Shown here: piece after piece, positions 15,801 to 24,165 of the stretch | Position numbering within the stretch: position 1 is the stretch's first letter | Layout of the letters: each line of letters starts with the position of its first letter | From: Corynebacterium sp. | GTDB lineage: Bacteria > Actinomycetota > Actinomycetes > Mycobacteriales > Mycobacteriaceae | Direction of reading: 5' to 3' | Length of the DNA stretch: 33,757 nucleotides | Assembly (NCBI RefSeq): GCF_030538285.1 | Contig: NZ_JAUNUG010000034.1 | Coordinates: 1-33,757, forward strand | Translations under genes and position numbers: made by a program | The notes under the pieces: generated by a model | Told to the model about the DNA's origin: nothing | Seen by the model: only the letters and a program-made list of their open reading frames with translations | The model's database searches: none

Positions 15801-18800
15801 GGAGACCACAACAGCCTCATTGAAGGGAATTTCCGTACCGCTGACGTCCACCGTGCCGCTGATCGCCGGTTGGCCAGAGGCATCAACCCGGGTGACCTCC
15901 CAGGTGAGAGTGTCAGTGAGATCCTCGGTGTAGGTATCCGGAACGTCACAGGTGACCGCGAACTGGCTGCTGCCCTGCGGATCGATCTGCGCGTTCTCGC
16001 CACCAATGACGGTGCAGGCGCCGAAGGCAGCCGAGGTGGCGGTGACGTTGACCAGCATCGGGGAGATGCCGGCCGCATCCGGGTTATCCACCGTGATCAC
16101 AGCGGTGTAGCTGTGGTTGGCCTGGGTGGCCGGGGTCTCGGTGGTGGTGATGCGGTAGTCGATGCTCACACCCCTATCGCTCGTGCCCTCCAGCGGCACC
16201 GTCTGCGCGGAGACGGTCTCCTTGGTGATGTCCCAGCCGTAGATGCGGTCGAAGGTGCCCTCGACTTCTGCCTCCGGGATTGCGGCACCGGAAGCACAGA
16301 GGGTGTGGGTGGCCTCATCGGTGGCAAGGACGTCATCACCCGAGGTCAGCTCGACCCGGTTCTTGTACGGGTCGCACTGACCTGCAGTCGGGGTGAGAGC
16401 ATCCGAGGTGTAGGTGAACTCCTGGACACCCTCAGCTGCCGTAGCCGTCCCGATGGTCTCCGGCTCACCGTCGTTGAAGATGTCTACAACATCGACGCTG
16501 GCGTTGGTGTCGCCTGTCGGATCGTGGCTGATCGTTGCCTCGGTGACGTTGCCGGTGGACTGGGCCACGGGGGTGCCCGTACCAGCCTGGATGGCGGTGG
16601 CCGTCAGGGTGATGTCCTTGAGCGCTGCCTCCATGTCGGCGACCGTGGTCTGGCCGTCAAGCACCGGACCGGTGCAGGTGACCTCCACGGTGGCGGTGCC
16701 GTTGGCGGGGACAGTGACATCCTCGCTGGTGGCCGGCTCACAGGTCAGGTCTGCGGCGTTAACCTGCAGGTTGGTGACCGTGGCGGCGGTGGCCTCGTTG
16801 TTGGTGAGCGTCACCGTCGCGGTGAACTTCGCCGACTCCGGCACCGGCGCCAAGGTCGGGCCCTGCGGGGTGGCGGTGATGGTGAACTCCGGGGCAGCAG
16901 TCTGGTCCGCCGGGATCTCGTCCCGCTCCTTTTCGGCGGTCTTGCTTACCTCCCAGGTGTATGCCTCTGTGTAGCTGGCTGTAGCCTTTGCCTCCACGCT
17001 GAGGGTCACCGGGTTGAGCGGGCGGAAACCGAAGTCCTGGTCCACATTGACCATGTTCTCCGGAGTCAGCGAAACCACCGGCAAGGTCATGTCATGCCCC
17101 ACGGGAACATAGGTGATGTTGTCATTGGAAGGATCAGTGACACGGACCTGGTAGGCACCGGGCAGCAGGTTGCTGAACAGGTACTTGCCGTCATCGTCGG
17201 TGGTGGTGGTGGAGATCAGCTCGCCATCGGCGTCGAGAAGCTCAACCGTGATGTTCGGGATCCCGGCTTTGGTCTCGTCGTCGATGAACACGGTGTCGCC
17301 GATCTCACCGATGCCGCGCAAGCCGAGGTCCTGGTCCAGTTGGGAGGAACGACCCTGGATGGTGATGGGCGCGGGAGTCGCCCCGACCGAATCATCACCC
17401 TCTGTCGGCGCATAGCCGGCGGGCACATCGAAGCGCACCTGGTAGGTACCCGGCAGAAGACCGGTGAAGGAGTACCTGCCATCCTCGTCGGTCGTGGTCG
17501 TGGAGATCTCCTCGCCGGTGGCGTCGAGAAGCCTCACGGTGATGCCTTCCATCGGCTCTTCGTCTTCATCGATGACACCATTGCCGTTGGTGTCCACCCA
17601 CACGAAATCACCGATGGTGGACGGCCCTGTGACACCGAAATTGATCTCGGCGACGTTTTGATCCCCCACCGTGATGGCGGTGACATTCGGGGTGCCAGTC
17701 CCGTCAGGATCGAAGGTGTTGACCCATTCGCCTTCGGGCAGGGTGGCGGGGTCCAAGGAGACGGTGTAGTTGCCCTGCGCAACACCGCTTAAGACATAGT
17801 TACCCTCATCATCAGTGACGGCGGTAATCGGATCACCATAACGATCGAGGATGGGCTCGCCGGTCTTGGCGTCGAGAAGCGACACGGTGACTCCACGAAG
17901 GCGATCCTCCGAGTCGCCGATATTGCCCTCACCGGACACATCATCCCAAATGGTGCCCGTCACGTTAACGCCAACGGTGATGCACGCTTGCGCATCACTG
18001 TCACCGCGGTTGAGGTCCGCGGTTGTCAGGGTGACGTTGTTACAGATCGTCTGCCCCTCGGTGCCTTCCTTGATCTTGGTGACAATGTTGAGGCGGGCGG
18101 CCGTCGGTTCCGGCAGTTCACCTGGCGGTGTGGGCTCGGCCTCGACAGAATCGCCGGCCGTGGCCTCCACATCGACTGCCGTGGAACCGTCGGTGTACTG
18201 GTTATTGGCAGGGCGAAGCGGTTGGTCCAGGTTCCAACTGCCGGTGTTCTGATCAAACGTGCTGGTGCCCGTGCCGGTGCTCACCCATGTTTCGGCATCA
18301 TCGTAATAGCCGTACTCCACGGTGGAACTGACGTACTCCACCCCGGCGGGCAGCTCATCAGCGATGAACACATCGGTGGCCCAACCAGGACCATGGTTCA
18401 GAGCCTCGATATTCCACGCGACTTCATCACCCGGACGGTACACGCCCTCAGAGTCAGTCACCTTCGACAAATCAACCTCAACCGGGACCGCCAGACCGAC
18501 CTTCGCCGGCTCCACCGGGAGGAGGGGCACCTCATTCACGGCGTTCTTACCGGTTACTGCGAAGGAGTTCCAGGCGATACCTCCCCGGCCTTCCTCGGCT
18601 GTGATCTCCAGATTCGCGGACCAGGTGTCACCAGGCTGCAATTGCGCATCACCGAAGACAACCTTGACGGCCTTGACGTTGAGTCGACCTATCGCATTCA
18701 GGTTGGTATTCCAGTCATCGGCGCAACCGTCATTGTCCGGAAACACCTCTGGTCGACACGGATTAGATGACGCCGAGTAAGAAATCGTGGCACCTGGGAT

Positions 18801-21323
18801 GGCCTGGACAGCCTTCGCCAAAGTGGACGACCATGCGGAACCGCGCTGCTGATCATTAACCAGTACGCCGGTGTCGCCGACATGCGGGAGAATGTCATAG
18901 AGGACGATGTCCTTGATAGCTACAGAACCTGAGTTGTAGAGGTCAAGGCGGTACTGGGCGTTCTCGCCGCCATCAACAACGCCAATTTCCGGGGCCGCAT
19001 GGAAGCGATCATCCGGAGGGGAGCCCTTGACCCATTTCGTGCCGTCAATAGAGGCCTGTTCGACAACGGTGATCTTGTCCTGCTCACCACAGCCGAACAT
19101 CTTGCCTTCACCGCCGTACACGGACCCATAGATGCCTGCCCGGTCATCATCAGCGTTGAACTCAGTGGTCTGCGCCGTTGTTGTGCAGTGAGTCTTGGCC
19201 GCAAAGGGATCGTTACGGTTGGGAATCAGCTTGTCGAAGGCATAAATGTCATTGGTGTAGCTGCCAGCCGGCAGACCCCGTTCGGCCTCGATATCGAAGG
19301 TGAGGGCCACGTTAAGTCTCGTGAGGCGGGGGAAGAAGTACTCATCAGGCCAGGAGACCCGGACCAGCTGGCGGCCAGTGTTATTGAAGTTGTCGATAAC
19401 TTCCACGTCCGCTTCATCCTGCGGGACGTAGCGATTGTTCTGGAACGTAAACGTATCCGGAACATAGGTGAAACCTTCCGGAAGAAGCTCGGTAATGACT
19501 GGGCGGACATCCTTGGGAGAGGAAGCATGGACACTGAAGTCTCCCCGCAGGGTCGACTGTCCACCGGGGTTGATGAAGAGCTCATTCTTGGTGACGCTAT
19601 ATATTGGCGCATCGGGGTTCACACGGATGTAGCCACAACGCGAATTTGTCCCTGCATCAGCTCCGCCGGGACCTACGACACGCTCGTTGTCGTGGTACAG
19701 GCCGGAGTCTTCGCTCACGCAGTTCTCCAACCACATTCCCCGGGTGGCGTATTCGCGCAGGTTAGAGGGCTGATCGCCGTTGAGGATCGGGCTCTGGTAC
19801 CTGAATCCCTCCGGCCTTTCGAGAGGGAACTCATCCACGACGGTGCCGTGCACGGTCAGGGAGTAAGTGGATCCTGCCGGGATGCTACCTGTGACGTAGA
19901 AGGAGGTGATCGTCTCGTCGGGCTCCAGCGAAGGGGTGAAAACCACGGAACGGGACCCGTTGAGGCTGAAGTCCTCGCTACCGTTGGAAACACCGGTGGT
20001 GGTCTCCCAGCGGAGGGTGTACTCGCCCCAGGAGAGCGCAGACCAGGTAAATTGATTGACCTTCATCGCGGGGGTGTCGCACCCCGGCCCCTCCGGAGAG
20101 GTGAGCATGCAGGGCAAGTGGTCGTTCAATCGGACGTCGAGAGGCACGGAAGAGGTATTCGAACCATTGAAACCGAAGTAGGCCCCGTTCACCGTGCCGC
20201 GGTTGGTGTTGCGGTTATGCGCGGAGCCGTATCCCTTGCTGAAGGAGCCGCCGTAAGCGCCTGAGTCACCCACCGGGGTAGCAACATCAGATTCAGAGGC
20301 CGTGACTTCCACATCCTCCGCGAACAACGGGTGCGCAGTGGCGTTGACGGTGTTCTCGATCGGTTCACCGGCGGGGAACTTATCGGCGGGGTAGCGGACA
20401 GTGAGGTAGTGGAAAGGCGGAACACCCGATGCGTTGTCTCCCTTGGCACCCCACGTCCCGTCGGCCCGCTGAATCGCGTAATCAAACGGCGGCCACGTCA
20501 CAGTGTGTGTTTCGGAATCATATTCACCACCACCGGTCGCAGAAACGAATTCCGCGCCCTCGGGCAGGGTGTCGGTGAGCGTGACATTCATGAGGTTCCA
20601 GAGACCGTCACGCCTTTCCCCACTGAGGTTGTACGGGCCGAGCTGCCCGTTACCGCCGCGTCCGGTCGAAGGGGTGAAATGTCGCCTGTCGCCAGCCCAC
20701 ACGGAGTACGTCACCTCGGATCCGACCAACGGATCTGCCAACGCGTTGGCACGGCGCTTATCCGCAACCAGGTCATACTGGGAACGCACGATGACGGGAT
20801 TAGCGGCGTTATCGGCCACCACGGTGTCGGAGTTGGTCGACTCAGCGGTCGCTGTGAGCACAAACTCAGACTCATTGGGAACCGTGCCCGCCGGGGTCTG
20901 GATACGGTAGAACAGCGAACCGGAGGAGCCCGCCGGCAGCGGGTTGTTCATCGTCCACGTCATAATGCGGGTCCGCGCGTTGAAGACCGGCTGCCCGGAG
21001 AACCCACCAGAAGAGGCCACACCCGTCGGGGTACCACCCACAAAGATGTCCGGGTAGTCGACGAATTCGGGGATCGGCGCGGTGATCACCACCCCATCGC
21101 AGTTGGTGTTCGGCGTAGAACACGCCCAGCGGATTTCAAACTGGGCGATCTCTGTCGCACTGATTGACGGGGTCGCTGGTTGCACGTCAAGGGTAATCTG
21201 CCCCTTGTCCTGTGCCTGAGCGGAGTCATTCGCCCAGACGAGACCGGAAAGTACCAGGATGACGACGGTGAGCAGCGAGATGATCCGGGCGGCTGTCGAT
21301 TTCAGCAGCGGTGGAGCAGACAT
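12879..21323 (-). CDS. Giant cell-wall-anchored surface protein with SdrD-B-like repeats and LAxTG sorting signal
   Basis: About 2814 residues. ATG 21323 was chosen for AAAGGA upstream and because it starts a clean signal peptide (MSAPPLLKSTAARIISLLTV, cleavage near SAQAQD). Residues about 40-1100 are DUF11-like beta domains. SdrD-B-like modules begin near residues 1118, 1234, 1338, 1913, 2266, 2376, 2481 and 2581; several carry D-x-N-x-DG-x-x-D calcium-loop motifs (for example DVNRDGAIDEGE). Three related modules begin near 1446, 1688 and 2048 (AYTWEVSKTA, IYGWDITKET, AYEWEITKTA). A proline-rich wall-spanning stretch leads to SPLANTG, a hydrophobic helix and RRRK: a class E sortase LAxTG signal. 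It probably acts as an adhesin or stalk on the cell surface. No sortase or pilin gene is nearby. Preceding 256 bases show no clear promoter. Confidence 0.93.
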   Translation of the reverse strand: MSAPPLLKSTAARIISLLTVVILVLSGLVWANDSAQAQDKGQITLDVQPATPSISATEIAQFEIRWACSTPNTNCDGVVITAPIPEFVDYPDIFVGGTPTGVASSGGFSGQPVFNARTRIMTWTMNNPLPAGSSGSLFYRIQTPAGTVPNESEFVLTATAESTNSDTVVADNAANPVIVRSQYDLVADKRRANALADPLVGSEVTYSVWAGDRRHFTPSTGRGGNGQLGPYNLSGERRDGLWNLMNVTLTDTLPEGAEFVSATGGGEYDSETHTVTWPPFDYAIQRADGTWGAKGDNASGVPPFHYLTVRYPADKFPAGEPIENTVNATAHPLFAEDVEVTASESDVATPVGDSGAYGGSFSKGYGSAHNRNTNRGTVNGAYFGFNGSNTSSVPLDVRLNDHLPCMLTSPEGPGCDTPAMKVNQFTWSALSWGEYTLRWETTTGVSNGSEDFSLNGSRSVVFTPSLEPDETITSFYVTGSIPAGSTYSLTVHGTVVDEFPLERPEGFRYQSPILNGDQPSNLREYATRGMWLENCVSEDSGLYHDNERVVGPGGADAGTNSRCGYIRVNPDAPIYSVTKNELFINPGGQSTLRGDFSVHASSPKDVRPVITELLPEGFTYVPDTFTFQNNRYVPQDEADVEVIDNFNNTGRQLVRVSWPDEYFFPRLTRLNVALTFDIEAERGLPAGSYTNDIYAFDKLIPNRNDPFAAKTHCTTTAQTTEFNADDDRAGIYGSVYGGEGKMFGCGEQDKITVVEQASIDGTKWVKGSPPDDRFHAAPEIGVVDGGENAQYRLDLYNSGSVAIKDIVLYDILPHVGDTGVLVNDQQRGSAWSSTLAKAVQAIPGATISYSASSNPCRPEVFPDNDGCADDWNTNLNAIGRLNVKAVKVVFGDAQLQPGDTWSANLEITAEEGRGGIAWNSFAVTGKNAVNEVPLLPVEPAKVGLAVPVEVDLSKVTDSEGVYRPGDEVAWNIEALNHGPGWATDVFIADELPAGVEYVSSTVEYGYYDDAETWVSTGTGTSTFDQNTGSWNLDQPLRPANNQYTDGSTAVDVEATAGDSVEAEPTPPGELPEPTAARLNIVTKIKEGTEGQTICNNVTLTTADLNRGDSDAQACITVGVNVTGTIWDDVSGEGNIGDSEDRLRGVTVSLLDAKTGEPILDRYGDPITAVTDDEGNYVLSGVAQGNYTVSLDPATLPEGEWVNTFDPDGTGTPNVTAITVGDQNVAEINFGVTGPSTIGDFVWVDTNGNGVIDEDEEPMEGITVRLLDATGEEISTTTTDEDGRYSFTGLLPGTYQVRFDVPAGYAPTEGDDSVGATPAPITIQGRSSQLDQDLGLRGIGEIGDTVFIDDETKAGIPNITVELLDADGELISTTTTDDDGKYLFSNLLPGAYQVRVTDPSNDNITYVPVGHDMTLPVVSLTPENMVNVDQDFGFRPLNPVTLSVEAKATASYTEAYTWEVSKTAEKERDEIPADQTAAPEFTITATPQGPTLAPVPESAKFTATVTLTNNEATAATVTNLQVNAADLTCEPATSEDVTVPANGTATVEVTCTGPVLDGQTTVADMEAALKDITLTATAIQAGTGTPVAQSTGNVTEATISHDPTGDTNASVDVVDIFNDGEPETIGTATAAEGVQEFTYTSDALTPTAGQCDPYKNRVELTSGDDVLATDEATHTLCASGAAIPEAEVEGTFDRIYGWDITKETVSAQTVPLEGTSDRGVSIDYRITTTETPATQANHSYTAVITVDNPDAAGISPMLVNVTATSAAFGACTVIGGENAQIDPQGSSQFAVTCDVPDTYTEDLTDTLTWEVTRVDASGQPAISGTVDVSGTEIPFNEAVVVSDPNATDETREYTWQDGTQAYTWDLTWDGDGVRIMPNRCVSVLNTAQLAAVGDQAHVDQLPAGVTTSDQFCNAGISGHIFLDEERTGTDLGGKPMFNGEVTVRLMNDVGEEIASVTTTNGLFNFGGVDTGTYYVEFDAPEGHGFSPQVNTDGNRIGEPGVTDAGSADGSDATVRTPSFTIGGDNDNTPANIDAAVFPLKPIELDIDVEAAATYAKAYEWEITKTADPTAATLRPGAEQEITYQVTVDAEETIRPLATKITGTLTLTNPEQREVTLGEITFEPETCVIDGDPVEKLGAGEEITVGFTCEVEITGASESEIKEALEAIEITATVGATTATGSDDDVEVTHDEAADSGTEGTLEDVLRSEGKEDIVRDEVELSVADLPRTIDYTVTLTKDEQETEVWTNEATVGEVSATSTVTLTREAAGAVTGTLWNDVNRDGAIDEGEQRLEGLELELIDAAGNRIGNIATTDADGNYTFDDVPAGDYFVRVLTVPENMKLVADPSGIEDPELISAVSVTAGETTDAQNFGFATTLGNVTGVIWHDANRDGVVDGDENGIPGVEVELIDATGAQVATVTTGEDGSYSFTDLPAGEYTVRVAETPENWELVADPEGIDTPTLESTIQVEEGETVENQNFGFDTEVGAVSGSVFDEGTGLGIPGVAVELTDATGAVIATVLTGDDGSFSFTNVPVGDYTIEIVHPAGYVQSSGPDGLLLTSNVTVVAGKEVTDQDFGFRKFTPNGNVSGTLWDDQNNNGLLDSGEPGLHRWVVDLIDETGAIVDTTTTDLGGNYEFTVLEGGTYTVQVSPSAGWQQTADPDGPATGALAYDFLLAEGGERHGLDFGFHNPATPPPVTPGSSDGSILIPLIIGGLIGSSIAGSSVSDGSSVPTPVTPVPAPEVEIPAQDTPDVPDTKDVPDTKLVPEKGEPGKQAPAQPGKPVKSSPLANTGASVIGLVIVALVLAGLGALLVVRRRK

Positions 21324-21579
21324 GGAAATTCCTTTTTGCCTGTGCTCGAACCCCATACCAGCCATCAATCCCTGTCAGAATGGCCGCTTTACACGACAGT
21401 GACGCCCTTCAGGGGACTGACACAGCAGATACAGGTAGTTAACGGACCAAATTTAACAGGCCCCCAGATAAAAGGTGTAGCCACAAGCGATCCGCGGACG
21501 CACATCACACTTCACCCGCATAAACACCAGGTCATTCGGCAGTCAAGCACCCTCACCCCCTCAGGCAGCACTACCCCCG

Positions 21580-23097
21580 TTAGTGTGCCCCATGTCCTGA
21601 CATCGGCTTCAGGGCCGCCTCCTGCCCCTCCTCAACCACCATGAACTGCCCCATCATGCCGTTGTCCTCGTGCATGAGCATGTGGCAGTGAAACATGTAG
21701 GGAATGGTGTTGTCGGGGTACCAGCCGAATTCGACGGCGAGTTCCACCGTGGCGCCCGGCGGCAGGGAGACGGTGTCCTTCCAGCCGCTGGCGGCCATCT
21801 CCGTGACGTCGGTGTCGGTGAAGCCGAGCACCTGGAAACGGGCGTCGTGGACGTGGAAATTGTGCGGCCAGTCCGAGTTCTCGTTGGTGACGGTCCACAA
21901 CTCCGGCCCTTGGTGGTCGATGACGAAGTCGACGCGGTTCATGTTCATGAGCTGGCCGTTGATTTCAAAGGTGTTGAGCACGAAGTCCCGGCGCGGTGCC
22001 TCCGCCATGTCCGGGCTTATCGACGCCGCCGTATCCAGCTCCGCAGGCAAAGCCCGGGGTACTGGTGCGTCCTCGGTGGGGCCGGTGATCTGCAGGAGGG
22101 TGAACTGGTCGGCGAAGCCGAAGTCGGGGCTGTACTCGTCGGTGGGAATGCCGAAGTTGTTGTCCAGGCCGACGGATTCGAGCGCAACCTCCTCCCCCGG
22201 CTCGAGGTCGACGATGATCTCCACGCGCTCGCCGGGGCTCAACAGCACGGAATCGACCTCCTCCGGGGCGGCTAGGAGGCCGGAATCGGAGGCGATGACG
22301 TGGATGGGGCGGGCGTCGGCAAGCGCGATGTGGTGGAAACGCATCGTGGAAGCGTTGATCACGCGCAGGCGCACCCGGCGGGTCTGCGCGGCGAAGGAGC
22401 AGTTGGTAATGCCGTTGATCAGCGGGGTATCGCCGAGGAGTCCGAAAGTGGGGTCGATCTCCTCGTCCAGGCGACCGTCTTCGTGGAACTTGGCGTCGGC
22501 GATGATGACCGGGATGTCGTCGACCCCGTACTCGTGGGGCAGGTCGAGGCGCTCGGAGACGTCGTCGTCGAGGATGAACATGCCAGCCAGGCCGCGATAG
22601 CAGTGCAAGGCGGTGACCTCGTGCGGGTGGGGGTGATACCAAAGGGTGGCGGCCGGCTGCTCGACCGTCCACTCCGGGGCCCACGTGGCGCCGGGTTCGA
22701 TCGGTGAGTGCGGGCCGCCGTCCGCCCAGGCGGGCAGCTTCATGCCGTGCCAGTGAATGGTGGTCATCTCATCGAGCTCGTTGGTGATGTCGACGGTGAT
22801 GTCCTCACCCCGGCGCGCCCGGAAGGTCGGGCCCAGGTGGTCGCCGGAGAAACCCCACGTCGGGGTGTCGACACCGGGGAGGATCTCGGCGGAACCCGCC
22901 TGGGTGGTCACATGAAAGTGGCGGCGGCCGTCGATGAGCTCTCCCTCGTAAAGCGGCGGGATCGGCAGCGGACGGGGATCACCGTCATAACCGCGGGGTT
23001 CGGCCTGGTCACTGCGGGAGCAGGCCGTGACGGCGGCGCCGGCAAAGAGTACCGCGGCGCCACGGAAGAAGGTACGACGGCCGAATGAAGAGATCAT
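21580..23097 (-). CDS. Tat-exported multicopper oxidase
   Basis: A 505-residue three-cupredoxin oxidase. The N-terminus has a twin-arginine signal (GRRTFFRGAAVLFAGAAV) ending in a lipobox-like VTACS, so it may be a Tat lipoprotein. All four copper-ligand motifs are present: HWHG (about residue 115), WYHPHPHE (about 155), HNFHVH (about 410) and HCHMLMHEDNGM (about 468), giving the type 1 Cys, His and axial Met plus the trinuclear centre. It belongs to the CueO/CotA/bilirubin oxidase-like group, which couples oxidation of Cu(I), metals or phenols to reduction of oxygen. There is no Met-rich segment of the CueO type. Its ATG overlaps the stop of the dioxygenase gene by four bases. Substrate unknown. 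Confidence 0.92.
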   Translation of the reverse strand: MISSFGRRTFFRGAAVLFAGAAVTACSRSDQAEPRGYDGDPRPLPIPPLYEGELIDGRRHFHVTTQAGSAEILPGVDTPTWGFSGDHLGPTFRARRGEDITVDITNELDEMTTIHWHGMKLPAWADGGPHSPIEPGATWAPEWTVEQPAATLWYHPHPHEVTALHCYRGLAGMFILDDDVSERLDLPHEYGVDDIPVIIADAKFHEDGRLDEEIDPTFGLLGDTPLINGITNCSFAAQTRRVRLRVINASTMRFHHIALADARPIHVIASDSGLLAAPEEVDSVLLSPGERVEIIVDLEPGEEVALESVGLDNNFGIPTDEYSPDFGFADQFTLLQITGPTEDAPVPRALPAELDTAASISPDMAEAPRRDFVLNTFEINGQLMNMNRVDFVIDHQGPELWTVTNENSDWPHNFHVHDARFQVLGFTDTDVTEMAASGWKDTVSLPPGATVELAVEFGWYPDNTIPYMFHCHMLMHEDNGMMGQFMVVEEGQEAALKPMSGHGAH

Positions 23098-24095
23098 GCC
23101 CCCAGGGTAGCGGCGAGCTCCGAGTGGTAGCGGCGGGTGGTCTCCGGGTGGGCCCGCAGACGCGACTTCAAGGTGTTGAGCCCGGAGATGTCGAAGATCT
23201 CCTGGTCATTCATGTCCCGGCCCAGGCCGCGGGCCGCGGCGGCCAGATCCTCAGGAAGCTCGATGCGCGGGAAACGGGCATCCAGATTCGGGGTGAGGAA
23301 AAACGGGATCGAGAATCGCGCGGTCCCGGGCGGGGACGGCAGAACCCGGTGCGGGGTGGAGATGAGGTAGCCGTCGGTGGCGGCCTCCAGCAGCTCACCG
23401 ATGTTGACGATGAACAGATTGGGCAGCGCCTGCACGTCCAACCACTCACCGTCGCGCTGCACCTGCAACCCAGTGGAACCTTCCTCGGGAAGCAGGAGGG
23501 TGAGCACGCCGGCGTCGTGATGCGCTCCGACCCCCTGCCCCGCCTCCCCGTTCGCCGGGGCCGGGTAGTGGGCGAGCTTCATCATCGGGTGCGGGTGGTC
23601 GAAGATGTCGTCGAAGTAGTCGCGCCGCTGCCCCAGCGACACGGCCCAGGCGCGCAGCAGCTCGAGGCCGACATCGGAGAGCCGCTCCTGCCACTCGTTG
23701 ATGAGCGGCCGCATCCGCGGCAGGGCGCTCGGCCATGGGTTGGGGCCCTCGAGGACGCGCCACGGATTCTCCTCGAACCCTTCCGTCCAGGCGGGACGGT
23801 CAGCCCCGTAGTCGATCTGCTCCCGCCAGTCGGTCTTGCCCTGGGTGAGTTCCTCACCGAGACGCGAGTAGCCGCGGTAATGCGGGTTGTCGGTGAACGC
23901 GATCTCCTCCTTGTCCTCCTGGGGCAGGGCGAAAAATTCCTTCGCCACGGCGAACATCTCCGCCTGCAGATCCTCGGGCACGCCGTGGTCGGCGAGATAG
24001 AAGAAGCCGATCTCGTGGGTGACCTGGCGCAGGCGGTCGATCTCGGCCTGGTCGGCGTCGAGAAGCTTCTGCAGGGAGATGATGGGCAGAGTCAT
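23094..24095 (-). CDS. Isopenicillin N synthase-family Fe(II)/2-oxoglutarate-dependent dioxygenase
   Basis: A 333-residue cytoplasmic enzyme. The N-terminal DIOX_N-like part (IGFFYLADHGVPEDLQAEMF) is followed by a double-stranded beta-helix domain with the iron ligands H-x-D in GAHHDAGVLTLL (about residue 192) and His in STPHRVLPSP (about 249). The cosubstrate-binding R-x-S is in ARFSIPFF (about 262). Such enzymes hydroxylate, desaturate or cyclise small molecules; substrates range from amino-acid derivatives to thiols. No beta-lactam genes are present, so no antibiotic role is suggested. The stop overlaps the multicopper oxidase start (ATGA), an unusual cytoplasmic/exported pairing. A McbR-like site precedes it. 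Confidence 0.9.
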   Translation of the reverse strand: MTLPIISLQKLLDADQAEIDRLRQVTHEIGFFYLADHGVPEDLQAEMFAVAKEFFALPQEDKEEIAFTDNPHYRGYSRLGEELTQGKTDWREQIDYGADRPAWTEGFEENPWRVLEGPNPWPSALPRMRPLINEWQERLSDVGLELLRAWAVSLGQRRDYFDDIFDHPHPMMKLAHYPAPANGEAGQGVGAHHDAGVLTLLLPEEGSTGLQVQRDGEWLDVQALPNLFIVNIGELLEAATDGYLISTPHRVLPSPPGTARFSIPFFLTPNLDARFPRIELPEDLAAAARGLGRDMNDQEIFDISGLNTLKSRLRAHPETTRRYHSELAATLGA

Positions 24096-24113
24096 GATGT
24101 CCTCGCAAAGTAA

Positions 24114-24129
24114 TAGACTGATTTGTCTG
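24114..24129. promoter_or_regulatory. McbR-like operator upstream of the dioxygenase-oxidase operon
   Basis: TAGACTGATTTGTCTG fits the corynebacterial McbR site TAGAC-N6-GTCTA with one mismatch. It is 18 bases upstream of the dioxygenase start codon, in a repressor position. McbR controls methionine and cysteine genes in C. glutamicum; binding here is inferred. Confidence 0.5.
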
Positions 24130-24165
24130 GAAAGGTTAGGTCACGGGCCCGTGGCCCGCGTTCTT

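Noticed and set aside
13400-17600. CRISPR-like or tandem DNA repeats
   Set aside because: Repeats are diverged protein-domain copies in one reading frame, without constant length or spacers.
15378-17792. 804-codon plus-strand open frame opposite the surface protein
   Set aside because: It mirrors the codon pattern of the minus-strand repeat gene, lacks a ribosome site and shows no recognisable protein; high GC keeps the antisense frame open.
23094-24095. Beta-lactam biosynthesis gene
   Set aside because: The enzyme family is broad and no ACV synthetase or other beta-lactam gene is nearby.
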